Of a stretch of 64,000 nucleotides of DNA, positions 52,502 through 61,489 are shown piece after piece. The stretch covers positions 7,133-71,132 of the forward strand of contig CAVGBO010000002.1 of assembly GCA_963627465.1 (NCBI GenBank), written 5' to 3'. The notes under the pieces were generated by a model, which saw only the letters and a list, made by a program, of their open reading frames with translations, ran no database searches and was not told where the DNA came from. This DNA comes from CAKUFA01 sp963627465. Its GTDB lineage: Bacteria > Bacillota > Clostridia > Christensenellales > Aristaeellaceae. Positions within the stretch are counted from its first letter, which is position 1. Every line of letters begins with the position of its first letter. The position numbers and the translations under genes were made by a program.

Positions 52502-52531
52502 TTATGCTCATTTTTTGCTTCGGCGAGCTCT

Positions 52532-53851
52532 TTATCTTTTTTTGTTCTTCATCTGTTCCCGAGCTTGATGGTTGCGGAGAATCGGTGCTTCATGCCCCAT
52601 GTCCGACGGATGGTAGTACTGCTTTCCCTTCACTTCCGGGGGCATGTACTCCTGCTGCACCCAGTGCCCAGGAAAATCGTGAGGATACAAATACCCCTTC
52701 CCTGAGCCAAGGCGTTCCGAGCCTTTGTAGTGCGTATCCCGCAGATGCACAGGCACAGGGCCGAAGCCTCCCTTTTCCGCATCCGCCATGGCGGCATCCA
52801 CGGCCGCACTCACCGCATTGGACTTCGGGCTTTCGCACACCGCAATAATCGCCTGGGCAATGGGCAGACGTGCCTCCGGCATACCAACCGTTTCCAGATC
52901 CTGTGCGGCCGCCGCCGCCTGAAGCATAGCCACCGGGTTAGCCAAACCCACGTCCTCGCTGGCATGGGCGATAATCCGCCTAACAATCAGCCTGGGATCT
53001 ACCCCAGCATAAATGAGCCGAGCAAACCAGGCCAGTGCCGCATCGCTGTCTGAGCCCCGAAGGGACTTGCAGAAGGCACTAAGCATATCGTAATACAGGC
53101 TTTCATCGCAGCGGAGCATGGGCTTCTGAATGCTTTCTTCCGCCACTGCCATGGTAATGTGAATGACTCCATCCCCATCCGCCGGGGTGGTCAGCACCGC
53201 CAGTTCAATCGCCCCCAGGGCAGAGCGAACGTCTCCATCCGCAATGCGGGCAATATGCTTCAGTGCCGCTTCGTCAGCGGTTACCTGCAATGCTCCATAG
53301 CCCCGTTCCTTGTCCTTCAGGGCGTTGTTCATGGCGGTGATCACATCCGCCTCGCTTAAGGGAAAGAACTGAAATACCCGGCACCGGCTGACAATAGCCG
53401 GCGTCATGGCAATCATAGGATTCTCCGTTGTGGAGCCAATAAAGCGAATGGTGCCCCGCTCAATAGCCGGCAAAATGCTGTCGCTCTGTGCCTTGTTCCA
53501 TCGATGGCACTCATCCAGCAACAAATAAGTAGACTGACCGTACAGCCGCTGCCGCTCCTCAGCCGCCTTCAGCACCTCCCGCACATCTGCCACGCCGCTG
53601 GTCACGGCATTCAGCTGCACAAAAGCAGCCTGGGTCGCATGGGCAATAATGGAAGCCAAGGTGGTTTTTCCGCAGCCGGGAGGGCCGAAGAAAATCGAGG
53701 AGGTTAATCGATCCGCCTCAATGGCACGGCGAAGGAGTCGTCCCTCCCCCACCAAGTGCCGCTGACCGATAAACTCGTCCAACGTTCGCGGACGCATTCG
53801 ATCCGCCAAAGGGGCAGAGGACTCATTCGCCATTTGAAAAAGATCCATCAT
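52532..53851 (-). CDS. rarA: Replication-associated recombination protein A
   Basis: A 439-aa AAA+ ATPase of the RarA/MgsA/WRNIP1 family acting at stalled replication forks. Walker A is GPPGCGKTTL, Walker B-type LLLDECHRWNKAQSD (DECH where DEIH is usual), sensor and Arg-finger regions are normal, and the C-terminal tetramerisation helices (NAVSAAVDAAMADA) are present. The start at 53851 follows GGGAG by 7 nt. Two small genes follow on the opposite (upstream) side, unrelated. Confidence 0.93.
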   Translation of the reverse strand: MMDLFQMANESSAPLADRMRPRTLDEFIGQRHLVGEGRLLRRAIEADRLTSSIFFGPPGCGKTTLASIIAHATQAAFVQLNAVTSGVADVREVLKAAEERQRLYGQSTYLLLDECHRWNKAQSDSILPAIERGTIRFIGSTTENPMIAMTPAIVSRCRVFQFFPLSEADVITAMNNALKDKERGYGALQVTADEAALKHIARIADGDVRSALGAIELAVLTTPADGDGVIHITMAVAEESIQKPMLRCDESLYYDMLSAFCKSLRGSDSDAALAWFARLIYAGVDPRLIVRRIIAHASEDVGLANPVAMLQAAAAAQDLETVGMPEARLPIAQAIIAVCESPKSNAVSAAVDAAMADAEKGGFGPVPVHLRDTHYKGSERLGSGKGYLYPHDFPGHWVQQEYMPPEVKGKQYYHPSDMGHEAPILRNHQAREQMKNKKR

Positions 53852-53863
53852 ATTGCTACTCCC

Positions 53864-54133
53864 TTAGATCACATGCCCTGCCCACAAGAGCAAGGCAAGC
53901 TGCACCAGCATCATGGCCGGCAGACCGTAGCGGAAATACCAGTGCTTCGTTTTATGATGAAAGCAAAACATGCCCAGCGTACCGCCAATACCACCGAAGC
54001 AGGCTGCCGTCAGCAGCAGTGTTTTCTCCGGAATGCGCCACTGATGCCGTTTTGCCCTGCGCTTGTCAATGCCCATCAAAATAAAGGCAAGCAGGCTCAT
54101 GACAGCCATTGCAATCAAAAGAACCTTCAGCAT
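53864..54133 (-). CDS. DUF1294-family small membrane protein
   Basis: An 89-aa protein with an N-terminal helix, the family motif MGIDKRRAKRHQWRIPEKTLLL, then two more helices and a short HHKTKHWYFRYG loop. This matches DUF1294. Function unknown. It lies 12 nt from rarA and is probably in one transcript with it. Confidence 0.85.
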   Translation of the reverse strand: MLKVLLIAMAVMSLLAFILMGIDKRRAKRHQWRIPEKTLLLTAACFGGIGGTLGMFCFHHKTKHWYFRYGLPAMMLVQLALLLWAGHVI

Positions 54134-54145
54134 AGTTTTGTCTCC

Positions 54146-55729
54146 TTACTGAACGGCATCGCCGCTTTTCTCCTGGGGCAAAGGATTCGCCGCTCTCCGC
54201 TGCTGGGTGTACCGGCGAGTGCTGCGGCTCTGTCTCTCCGGTGCTGCCCGGTGCCGGTTAATCACCGGCCGCTGCTGCCATGCACTGATGTCATATACAT
54301 TCACCAGCTTGGGCGGCCGCCCGGCTCGCCACACCATGGGACGCAGGGTGTCTGCCCCGAAGAAGGTGATATAGGGATAGGCACCCATCAGCGCCCCATC
54401 CCGGCACACGCAGGCGTGGGGAAAATTCATCAGCTCCATCAAGGCCGTGTTGAAGGGCTTCAAGCCCAAGGCCGTGATCTGTGTGCTGATTTTCTCCTCC
54501 AGGGATGCAACCACATTTTCATCAATGGCACTGCCGGTAATGGAGAGGCAAGCCGCCGCCAAGTGACGGCACACAAAGCGGAGTACCGCATCCAAGCGGT
54601 TATCCGCCGCCGACAGTGCCTTTTGCATGGCGGGATGCTTTTCCGCAATGGTGCTCAGGGTGGTCAGTACCTCCTCCGCAGGCAGCTTGGACAAAGCCTG
54701 AAAATAGGCAATGCTGGTCTCCAAACAGCCTTTGGTGCCGGTAATGTTGGTCAGCACCGGCCGCACTGCCATGCGGTTGCGTACACTGGCCTCATCCCTT
54801 GGCCAGGAATAGCACTGCCGGCGAATTTCCTCCCCCGCATAGTAGAACAGCAGCACGCCGAAGTGCACCTCCGAACCCATGCGTGGCACCATGTCATCCG
54901 TGTTCACCACATGGTACAGGGGATAGGCCGCCGGATCCGGCACGGCGTTCCCAACCGCCACGGAAGGGGGTGCAAAGCCGTATCCCACCATGTTGGTAGG
55001 AAGAACACCTTCGTTGGTCATTTTTCGATGGCAGTACAGCTGCATAATGGCCGCTCCCTGGCTGTGTCCCACCAGCCACAGGACAAAGCGGCTGTTTTCG
55101 CTGCCTGCCTCCTGAAGGATCTGGGACAGGGTTAGGTCTTTCAGCCCCAGTTCTTTGGCCGTTTGGGGGAAGGTAATCTCCTTCTCGTTGTTCTCAAACT
55201 GGCGGGTCAGCTGGAGGAAGCCTTGATGCATGCCGTCTTCACTGGCCATGCGGAAATTGGAAAACCAGTCGTACAGCCGGGTGCCTGTGCCCATAAAGCT
55301 GATGGCCACAATGTATCGGCCATCCTCGGTAGGATGGCACATGACAAGCGCCTTGCCTGTATCGCTTTTTTCAATCTGCCGCAGTGCGCCTACCACCTGC
55401 CCCAAAGGGCTGTGCTGCTGCATCCTGGCTCGAATCCGGTTCAGCTTCCATGCGGTGGACAACCGGCCTAACGCTCCTTCGGGGGCATCCACACCGTGGG
55501 TCAGTTCCCCATCCACCTGAATGGTCACATCCCGCCAGCCTGCCTTCAGCCACAGATCAATGTCCATGTCATAGGTATCGGCGGCCAGTTCGACGCTCAT
55601 GCGCATGGCCTCCTTGGACAGGGGTGGCCGCTTCTGTCCGAGGCAGTCCTTCACCCAGGGTTGAATGAAGGGGGCCATGTCACTCAGGCACACATGGGTT
55701 GCTTCGCTGTAAATTTTCTGTTCCTCCAT
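54146..55729 (-). CDS. Lipase class 3-like alpha/beta hydrolase
   Basis: A 527-aa protein without signal peptide. The catalytic Ser lies in VGHSQGAAIM (near residue 221) and a likely Asp in NTDDMVPRM (near 277); His may be in EVHFGVLLF. The N-terminal 130 residues and a C-terminal region rich in Arg, Gln and Pro are extra. Esterase or lipase action on lipids is inferred from the family. The ATG at 55729 is used; a GTG at 55789 would overlap the small gene before it. Confidence 0.75.
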   Translation of the reverse strand: MEEQKIYSEATHVCLSDMAPFIQPWVKDCLGQKRPPLSKEAMRMSVELAADTYDMDIDLWLKAGWRDVTIQVDGELTHGVDAPEGALGRLSTAWKLNRIRARMQQHSPLGQVVGALRQIEKSDTGKALVMCHPTEDGRYIVAISFMGTGTRLYDWFSNFRMASEDGMHQGFLQLTRQFENNEKEITFPQTAKELGLKDLTLSQILQEAGSENSRFVLWLVGHSQGAAIMQLYCHRKMTNEGVLPTNMVGYGFAPPSVAVGNAVPDPAAYPLYHVVNTDDMVPRMGSEVHFGVLLFYYAGEEIRRQCYSWPRDEASVRNRMAVRPVLTNITGTKGCLETSIAYFQALSKLPAEEVLTTLSTIAEKHPAMQKALSAADNRLDAVLRFVCRHLAAACLSITGSAIDENVVASLEEKISTQITALGLKPFNTALMELMNFPHACVCRDGALMGAYPYITFFGADTLRPMVWRAGRPPKLVNVYDISAWQQRPVINRHRAAPERQSRSTRRYTQQRRAANPLPQEKSGDAVQ

Positions 55730-55769
55730 ACTTCGCCACGCTCCGTCCCTTCTGTCGGGAAATGTTCGC

Positions 55770-55988
55770 TTATCCTTCTCCCTCGTCACCCTTGCGGAAA
55801 TCAGCAGAAAGAATCTGTTCCGCCGAAAGGGTCAGGGTTCTTTTCGGCCGCTGCACCGCAACGGTCACTTGCCTGCCATCCCAGGCAAGCACCTTCCCAT
55901 TCGCCTGACACAGCTTCCCATCCTCATCCTGCCAAATCAGGCGAATCATTCGGTCATGTTCCATGGAATACACAAAGAGACGCTCCAC
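55770..55988 (-). CDS. Small hypothetical protein
   Basis: A 72-aa protein, start GTG at 55988 after GGAGGG and directly behind the stop of the membrane-protein gene (1-nt gap), so coupled to it. It is beta-rich with alternating charged segments (IRLIWQDEDGKLCQANGKVL, QVTVAVQRPKRTLTL), reminiscent of a small SH3-like or Sm-like fold. No family is recognised. Confidence 0.65.
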   Translation of the reverse strand: MERLFVYSMEHDRMIRLIWQDEDGKLCQANGKVLAWDGRQVTVAVQRPKRTLTLSAEQILSADFRKGDEGEG

Positions 55989-55989
55989 C

Positions 55990-57966
55990 TTAGCCCTCCG
56001 GTACTTTCCATATGGTCGCTTCACTGTTGCTGAACACCACGTCATACATGGCATTCAGCGCTTCCTCATCCACGGCGTAGCTGCTGCGCTCATAGCTGCT
56101 GACGTAAATATAATCCACGTCATACTTGGTGAGGATGTCCGTGTTGTTGCTGGGATCGATATAGAAAAGGGCAATGTCGCTTTGCCGATCGTACACATTG
56201 AACCCGTGCCAGTACAGCCACAGGGTACCGCCGCCGCACAGCACATTCCGCCCGGCAATGGCGCACACGGGATTTAAGTGCTGGGTGCCGGTAAGCACGG
56301 TGCAGTGCTCCTCTGTATGATCCCGAATGTATTCGCCTGCCTCCACCGCATCGGCGGAAAAAGCCTGATAGTCACTGATGCACTCCCGCCACAAGGTCAG
56401 GGTTGCGGAGAGGAAAATCACCACCGCGCTGCATACGGCAATCACCGGCCGTGCCCGCAGTCCCTTCAGCCGCCGCCACATGTCCGCCATCCAGTCAGCC
56501 ACAATCATGCAGCACAGCAGCCAGGCCAGATACAGCAGTTTGTTGTTGTCATACTCGTTTGGCTGGAAGCGAATCAGCTCCGCTGCCAGAATAATCAGCA
56601 ATGCTCCGGCAAAAATTCGCCGCTTGTGTGGATCTTTTTCAAACAGTGCCAACAGCAGTGCCAGCACCGGCAGACCGATATTCTTCACATAGAACCACAG
56701 GTAAAAATCCCGCATGCCGGAGCCGCCGGGATTGTTGACCCAGTTGAATTGAAAGGTCAGGAAGGTATTCCCTGCACCTTCCGCATTGGATGGCTGGAAG
56801 GTCTGGGTAAAGGTAAAGCAAATCAGCTGAGGCAGTGCCAGTACGGCGGCAATCAGCGCATACCGCAGATATCGAAGCAGCAGACGTTTCCGCTCCTCAT
56901 CGTGCCAAAGGTCATACACCATCATGCCGAAGGAGCACAGTGCCAGTGCCAGGAAGGAATGGGTGTGAATCAGCGGCAGCGCCCCTGCCCACACGCCCAG
57001 CAGCACTTCGCTGCGAAGATTCCCCTTTGCTTCCCGCTTGGCAGGATCAAAGCACTGATACAGCAGATAGAAGCAGGGGATCACCATGCACCAGCCCCCC
57101 AGCAGGGTACGCTGAGGAACCATCAGGTCAGCAATCACGTTGGACCAGCGAAGATTGTTGGGATCCGGCTGATTGGTAGGCGTTTTGTAATACCCGGTCA
57201 AAATGTTCTTCAACCTAGCCAGTACCGTCAGGCTGCCGTCTGCCTCATAGCCTGCCGCCTGATCAAAGTCGTACAGGAAGCCCAGGCCACCATTCAGGAA
57301 GAATAGCAGGGTAGCCAACACCACCGTTTTCTGCCCAAGGGTCATGCTCCTTGCCAGAATCATAACCCCCATGAAGCACAGCCCCATCATCACCGATGCA
57401 GGGATCACCGTAGCGGCTTGCAGACTCCATCCCATCAGGTAAAAGCTGGTGGACAGGCTATCCGCCAAAAAAGGATACGACAGCCGGTGTCCCGGGAAGA
57501 TGCTGTATTCCGGGGGGAAAGATGCATTCTTCAGGCTGGTAATAAAGCTGAGATGCATGGGCAAATCCCCATAAGTACTTTGGCCCACATGCCAGCTTCC
57601 GTCCTCTGCCACACGCATGACATGGGTGTATTGCAAATAGGCACCCAGCACCGTCAGAGGCAGTGCCACCAGCAGTAGCTGACGCAAAAGTCGGCTTTCC
57701 TGCTTATCCCACGAGGCCGGCGCACGCTGATCCCGCAGGAAATAGGCGGCTATTGTCAGCACCGCCAGTGCGCCCAGTGCGCCCCAGTGTGCCTCCATGG
57801 TAAAGCCCAGACCGAAGGCGAAGAGCACCAGCAGCCACATCATTTCCAGCACACCGAAGCACATGCCCAGCCATACACGGGTCAGAGGGCTTTGCCGTGG
57901 CAAAAGCCAGTGCACCGTCATCATGCCGCAGGCAAGAAAACACAGGAAGTAGGCCAAAGCAGCCAT
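55990..57966 (-). CDS. Large polytopic membrane protein, GT-C glycosyltransferase-like
   Basis: A 658-aa protein with 11-13 predicted helices and a soluble C-terminal domain (about 530-658). The first extracytoplasmic loop has GDLPMHLSFITSLKN and FPGHRLSYPFLADSLSTSFY, the kind of Asp/His-containing loop that carries the catalytic base in GT-C glycosyltransferases using lipid-linked sugars. A role in adding sugars to surface glycans is inferred only. It has no obvious relation to the M42 peptidase genes that precede it. Confidence 0.7.
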   Translation of the reverse strand: MAALAYFLCFLACGMMTVHWLLPRQSPLTRVWLGMCFGVLEMMWLLVLFAFGLGFTMEAHWGALGALAVLTIAAYFLRDQRAPASWDKQESRLLRQLLLVALPLTVLGAYLQYTHVMRVAEDGSWHVGQSTYGDLPMHLSFITSLKNASFPPEYSIFPGHRLSYPFLADSLSTSFYLMGWSLQAATVIPASVMMGLCFMGVMILARSMTLGQKTVVLATLLFFLNGGLGFLYDFDQAAGYEADGSLTVLARLKNILTGYYKTPTNQPDPNNLRWSNVIADLMVPQRTLLGGWCMVIPCFYLLYQCFDPAKREAKGNLRSEVLLGVWAGALPLIHTHSFLALALCSFGMMVYDLWHDEERKRLLLRYLRYALIAAVLALPQLICFTFTQTFQPSNAEGAGNTFLTFQFNWVNNPGGSGMRDFYLWFYVKNIGLPVLALLLALFEKDPHKRRIFAGALLIILAAELIRFQPNEYDNNKLLYLAWLLCCMIVADWMADMWRRLKGLRARPVIAVCSAVVIFLSATLTLWRECISDYQAFSADAVEAGEYIRDHTEEHCTVLTGTQHLNPVCAIAGRNVLCGGGTLWLYWHGFNVYDRQSDIALFYIDPSNNTDILTKYDVDYIYVSSYERSSYAVDEEALNAMYDVVFSNSEATIWKVPEG

Positions 57967-57992
57967 GGAGTCACCTCGATTGCATTTGTTGC

Positions 57993-58976
57993 TTATTGCA
58001 GATAGGTCAGCAGCAGCTGAAGCCCTGCTTCCATATCCCGTAGGTCAATCACTTCGCAGGCCGAATGCACATACCGGCAGGGAATAGACAGGGTGCATAC
58101 TGGAATGCCGCCCCGGCTGAGCTGCATAGCACTGGCATCCGTTGCGCCAAAAGGCAGCACCTCACGCTGGGTTTTGCCCCCGGCCTTTTCGCCGCACAGC
58201 AGCAGTTCATCCCGAAGCATGGGATTGGAAATGCTGCCCCGATCCATCACCTTCACGGCAATGCCGTCCCCAAGACGGATAGACGGAATCTTGGTTTCAG
58301 GCGTGTCCCCATTGCCGGTGACGTCCAAAGCAATGCCGATATCCGGTGCCTTGGCAAAGGAGGCTGTTTGCGCCCCCCGGCAGCCTACTTCTTCCTGCAC
58401 GGAGAACACGGCAATGATGGTGTCCTTGGTATCCTTCAGGCTTTGCAGCAGCTTCACCAGCAAGGCACAGGCACAGCGGTCATCCATAGCAGGAGAGGCT
58501 ACCCGATGTGCGCCAAGCCGCACCACATCAGGGGCGTACACAGCCATATCCCCCAGCTGCACCAGCTTCATGGCTTCTTCCTTGCTTTCGGCGCCGATGT
58601 CCACAAACAGGTTCTTCATGGCAGGGGTATCCTTCACCGGCTCCAAGGCCAGCACGCCCTCCACCCCATTTTCGAACACCACATGCCGCACGTTGCCGCA
58701 GCTTTCGGCACTCAGGCCGCCCACATTGGTAACCCGCAGGAAGCCTTCCTTTTCGTAGCCCGTGACCACAAACCCGATGTGATCCATATGGGCACTGAGC
58801 ATAATCTTCCGTGGATTTGCACCCTTGCCCTGCTTGGTAGCAATCAGGTTGCCCATGGCATCGGTTTCTATCGTATCCACCCAGCCTTCGATTTCCGTGC
58901 GAATGGCTTTGGCCACCATGGTCTCTCGACCGGAAGGGCCAATGGGTGCCAGGATTTTCTTCAACAATTCATACAT
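57993..58976 (-). CDS. M42 family aminopeptidase (third of a tandem)
   Basis: A 327-aa cobalt/zinc aminopeptidase. Motifs: SAHMDHIGF (His and Asp ligands), VQEEVGCRGAQTA (catalytic Glu pair), ALDVTGNGDTP and YVHSACEV near the C-terminus. The family trims N-terminal residues from peptides and often forms dodecamers. The start at 58976 follows GGAGAACC. The gene before it (59004-60011) is a close paralogue, 27 nt away, and the set appears to be one operon. Confidence 0.88.
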   Translation of the reverse strand: MYELLKKILAPIGPSGRETMVAKAIRTEIEGWVDTIETDAMGNLIATKQGKGANPRKIMLSAHMDHIGFVVTGYEKEGFLRVTNVGGLSAESCGNVRHVVFENGVEGVLALEPVKDTPAMKNLFVDIGAESKEEAMKLVQLGDMAVYAPDVVRLGAHRVASPAMDDRCACALLVKLLQSLKDTKDTIIAVFSVQEEVGCRGAQTASFAKAPDIGIALDVTGNGDTPETKIPSIRLGDGIAVKVMDRGSISNPMLRDELLLCGEKAGGKTQREVLPFGATDASAMQLSRGGIPVCTLSIPCRYVHSACEVIDLRDMEAGLQLLLTYLQ

Positions 58977-59003
58977 GGCAGGTTCTCCTTCTATTATCAA
59001 GCA

Positions 59004-60011
59004 TTAAAGCTGCATCAGCAGTTTTTCGGTCAGGACAAGCTGTGCATCCACATCACTCAGCTTCACCGTGGAGGAAGGACTGTGCATATACCGGCAAGGA
59101 ACGGACAGCACCAAGGTGGGGATGCCTTCCCGAGCCCGCTGCACATCGCCGCTCTCATTGCTGCCACCGGCGTACTGCCTTACCTGACAGGGGATCTTTC
59201 CTTCTTCCGCTGCCTGCAACGCCTGTTTGAACAGCTGCCGATCCCCAATGGACGCCTGATCCATAAAGGATACCGTAACGCCCTCTCCCTGCTTACAGCA
59301 CTGCTGCGCTTCATCGGTCATGCCCAGATCATTGGCATCCGTGCCATCCAGCACCAAGGCCATATCCGGCTCCTTAGCAAAGGAAGCGCCCTTTGCCCCC
59401 CGGCATCCTACTTCCTTCTGGGATGTGAACACTGCCACCAAATCATTGGCGTAGTCCTTTTCCATAAGCCGCAGCAGGTTCCATACACCCGTCCGGCTGT
59501 CCAGTGCTTTACCGCAGGCTCTGTCCTCACCGAAGGTCACATAGGGCGTATCAAAGGCAATATAGGCACCCAGCGGTGCTTTTCGCTCCGCCTCCGCCTT
59601 GTCCTTCGCCCCAATGTCCACGTAAATATCGCTGTAGCTCAGCACCCGCTTCCGATCCTCCGCCGTCTGCAGATGAATGGCAATGGCACCGATGATGCCG
59701 TGCAGAAGCTCGTCCCCCACCAGCACTCGCTTGGAGATGATCATCCGGGCATCCACCCGGCCCACAGGCGCAATGCGAAGGAAACCTTCCTCCGTATGAC
59801 CCGTGACGATCAAGCCTACCTCATCCATATGGGCAGTGACCATGATCCGCTTGGGCTGTGCGCCGGTGCCCTTCTTTTCTGCCACGACGTTGCCCATGCG
59901 ATCCATGGACACCTGTGCACCGCAATGGGCAAGCTCCGCCAAAAGGGCTCGACGCATCTGCTGCTCATGGCCGCTGACTGCGTTGATCTCCGTCAGTTGC
60001 TTCAGATCCAT
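59004..60011 (-). CDS. M42 family aminopeptidase (second of a tandem)
   Basis: A 335-aa paralogue. Motifs: TAHMDEVGL, SQKEVGCRGAKGA, VLDGTDANDLG and RYMHSPSSTV. Glu in place of the usual second Glu position (SQKEVG) is slightly different from the other two copies (VQEEVG, TQEEVG), which suggests distinct substrate use. The start at 60011 follows GGGAGGA by 6 nt and overlaps the end of the upstream copy by 10 nt. Confidence 0.87.
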   Translation of the reverse strand: MDLKQLTEINAVSGHEQQMRRALLAELAHCGAQVSMDRMGNVVAEKKGTGAQPKRIMVTAHMDEVGLIVTGHTEEGFLRIAPVGRVDARMIISKRVLVGDELLHGIIGAIAIHLQTAEDRKRVLSYSDIYVDIGAKDKAEAERKAPLGAYIAFDTPYVTFGEDRACGKALDSRTGVWNLLRLMEKDYANDLVAVFTSQKEVGCRGAKGASFAKEPDMALVLDGTDANDLGMTDEAQQCCKQGEGVTVSFMDQASIGDRQLFKQALQAAEEGKIPCQVRQYAGGSNESGDVQRAREGIPTLVLSVPCRYMHSPSSTVKLSDVDAQLVLTEKLLMQL

Positions 60012-61039
60012 AGGTCATCCTCCCATCCTGCATCCAGCTCGCTGAGGAAATGAGCAATCAGCCGGCTGCACTCGTTCAGCGCATTCAAATCGATGGTTTC
60101 CACCGTGGTGTGCATGTACCGAAGAGGCAGCGACAGCAGCACCGTGGGGATGCCTGCCCGGGTAAAGCCTACCTCATCCGCGTCCGTGCCGGTGTACCAT
60201 TCATTGACGCACTTCTGCAGCTTCACATGATGTGCGTCTGCGCAGTCCAGCAAACGCTTCAGCAGTTTCGGCTGAATATAAGGGCCGATGGAAGTCACGG
60301 GGCTATCCACGGAAGCCGTCACAGAGGAAGGACAACCGGGCGTCACGGCATGATCCACGTCCAAGGCCACTGCCAGGTCAGGATCCAATGAGAAGGCCGC
60401 CGTCATGGCACCCCGAGAGCCCACTTCCTCCTGGGTAGAACCTACAAAGTACACGTCTGCATCGCACTGCATACGGCTAAGCCGCTCCGCCGCCCCCAGC
60501 AGGATGGTCACACAAGCACGGTCGTCCATGGTTTTGGATGCAAACTGATCATTCAGCAGGGCGGTAGCAGGGGTGTTGAAGGTCACCAGGTCACCGACGC
60601 GAACCAGCTCCTTCACTTTCTCTGCCGGCAGACCCACATCCACAAAAAGATCTTCCCGTGCGTAATTGCTCTTTCGATCCTTTGCATCCATCAGATGAGG
60701 CGGCAGGGCACCGATGGTGCCGAAGAGTTTTTCTTTGCCGTGCACCCACACCCGGCACGCCGGCAGAATGCGAGGGTCAACGCCCCCTACCTGCCCCAGG
60801 CGAATGCTGCCGTCCTCTTCCACGGTGGAAACCATCAGGCCAATCTCATCCATGTGAGCGCAAAGCATCACCTTGGGGCCTGTTCCCTTTTTATGGGCAA
60901 TCATATTGAACATAGGGTCGATGCGAACTTCATCCACATAGGGACGAAATTGCTCGGCAAAGTATGCGGCAACCTGCGCCTCCTGACCGCTTGGGCCTAC
61001 CAGTGCCGCCGCCTCCGTCAGGATCTTCTGCACGTCCAT
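60002..61039 (-). CDS. M42 family aminopeptidase (first of a tandem)
   Basis: A 345-aa paralogue. Motifs: CAHMDEIGLMV, STQEEVGSRGAMTA, ALDVDHAVTPG and RYMHTTVETI. Its promoter (61072-61100) and AAAGGAGG site are at the start of the three-gene set. Three M42 genes in a row, each about 330 aa, point to a peptide-degrading role and to fine division of substrate range (acidic, hydrophobic or basic N-termini). Confidence 0.88.
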   Translation of the reverse strand: MDVQKILTEAAALVGPSGQEAQVAAYFAEQFRPYVDEVRIDPMFNMIAHKKGTGPKVMLCAHMDEIGLMVSTVEEDGSIRLGQVGGVDPRILPACRVWVHGKEKLFGTIGALPPHLMDAKDRKSNYAREDLFVDVGLPAEKVKELVRVGDLVTFNTPATALLNDQFASKTMDDRACVTILLGAAERLSRMQCDADVYFVGSTQEEVGSRGAMTAAFSLDPDLAVALDVDHAVTPGCPSSVTASVDSPVTSIGPYIQPKLLKRLLDCADAHHVKLQKCVNEWYTGTDADEVGFTRAGIPTVLLSLPLRYMHTTVETIDLNALNECSRLIAHFLSELDAGWEDDLWI

Positions 61040-61071
61040 ATCGTTGCCTCCTTTGATTCATTTCACGCTGA

Positions 61072-61100
61072 ATTATAACATATTCAAAGCCGTGGGGCAA
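61072..61100 (-). promoter_or_regulatory. Promoter of the M42 aminopeptidase operon
   Basis: Minus-strand TTGCCC (61100-61095), 17 bp, TATAAT (61077-61072). Confidence 0.75.
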
Positions 61101-61243
61101 CGCTAGCGAAAACAGATTCGCCGTACAAACATCTTCTGATGCCGATTCCGTACAAAGTTCTGCTTCCCGGCAAAAACGCCCGGCGTTTACAGTTTCGTTC
61201 TCTGTTTGTTCTATTTGTTCCCCTTGTGGAGAAAGCCGATGGC

Positions 61244-61425
61244 TTATCCACAGTTTTTCCACTTGTGATTTCTTCCCTCGGAAAGTTTTTCGACCGATTT
61301 TTCCATGACAAGTTGTCCGACAAAGGAGTTTTCCACAGGTTTTATTGCATTTTCCGCCTTTAATGGGGAACGAACCGTGAAGTTTCCCACAGTTTCCACA
61401 AGTTTTCCACAGGTTTTGTGGAAAG
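61244..61425. other. Cluster of DnaA-box-like sites, candidate origin or DnaA-binding locus
   Basis: The 61040-61489 stretch has no supported gene. It contains one exact DnaA box TTATCCACA (61244-61252) and many near matches: TTTTCCACT (61255), TTTTCCATG (61299), TTTTCCACA (61329), TTTCCCACA (61383), GTTTCCACA (61392), TTTTCCACA (61403) and, on the other strand, CTTTCCACA (61417-61425). The 17-mer AGTTTTCCACAGGTTTT occurs twice (from 61328 and 61402). Nine boxes in 180 bp is what is seen at bacterial oriC. The usual neighbours dnaA, dnaN and rpmH are absent, so it could instead be a DnaA-titration site. Confidence 0.6.
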
Positions 61426-61450
61426 ATGTCCGTTCGGCTTTGTGCACAAA

Positions 61451-61480
61451 GAAAAAGCTGCCCGACATATCGAGCAGCTT
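61451..61480 (-). terminator. Terminator of the amino-acid kinase gene
   Basis: Minus-strand AAGCTGC pairs with GCAGCTT and is followed by TTTTC. Confidence 0.75.
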
Positions 61481-61489
61481 GCTGCATGA

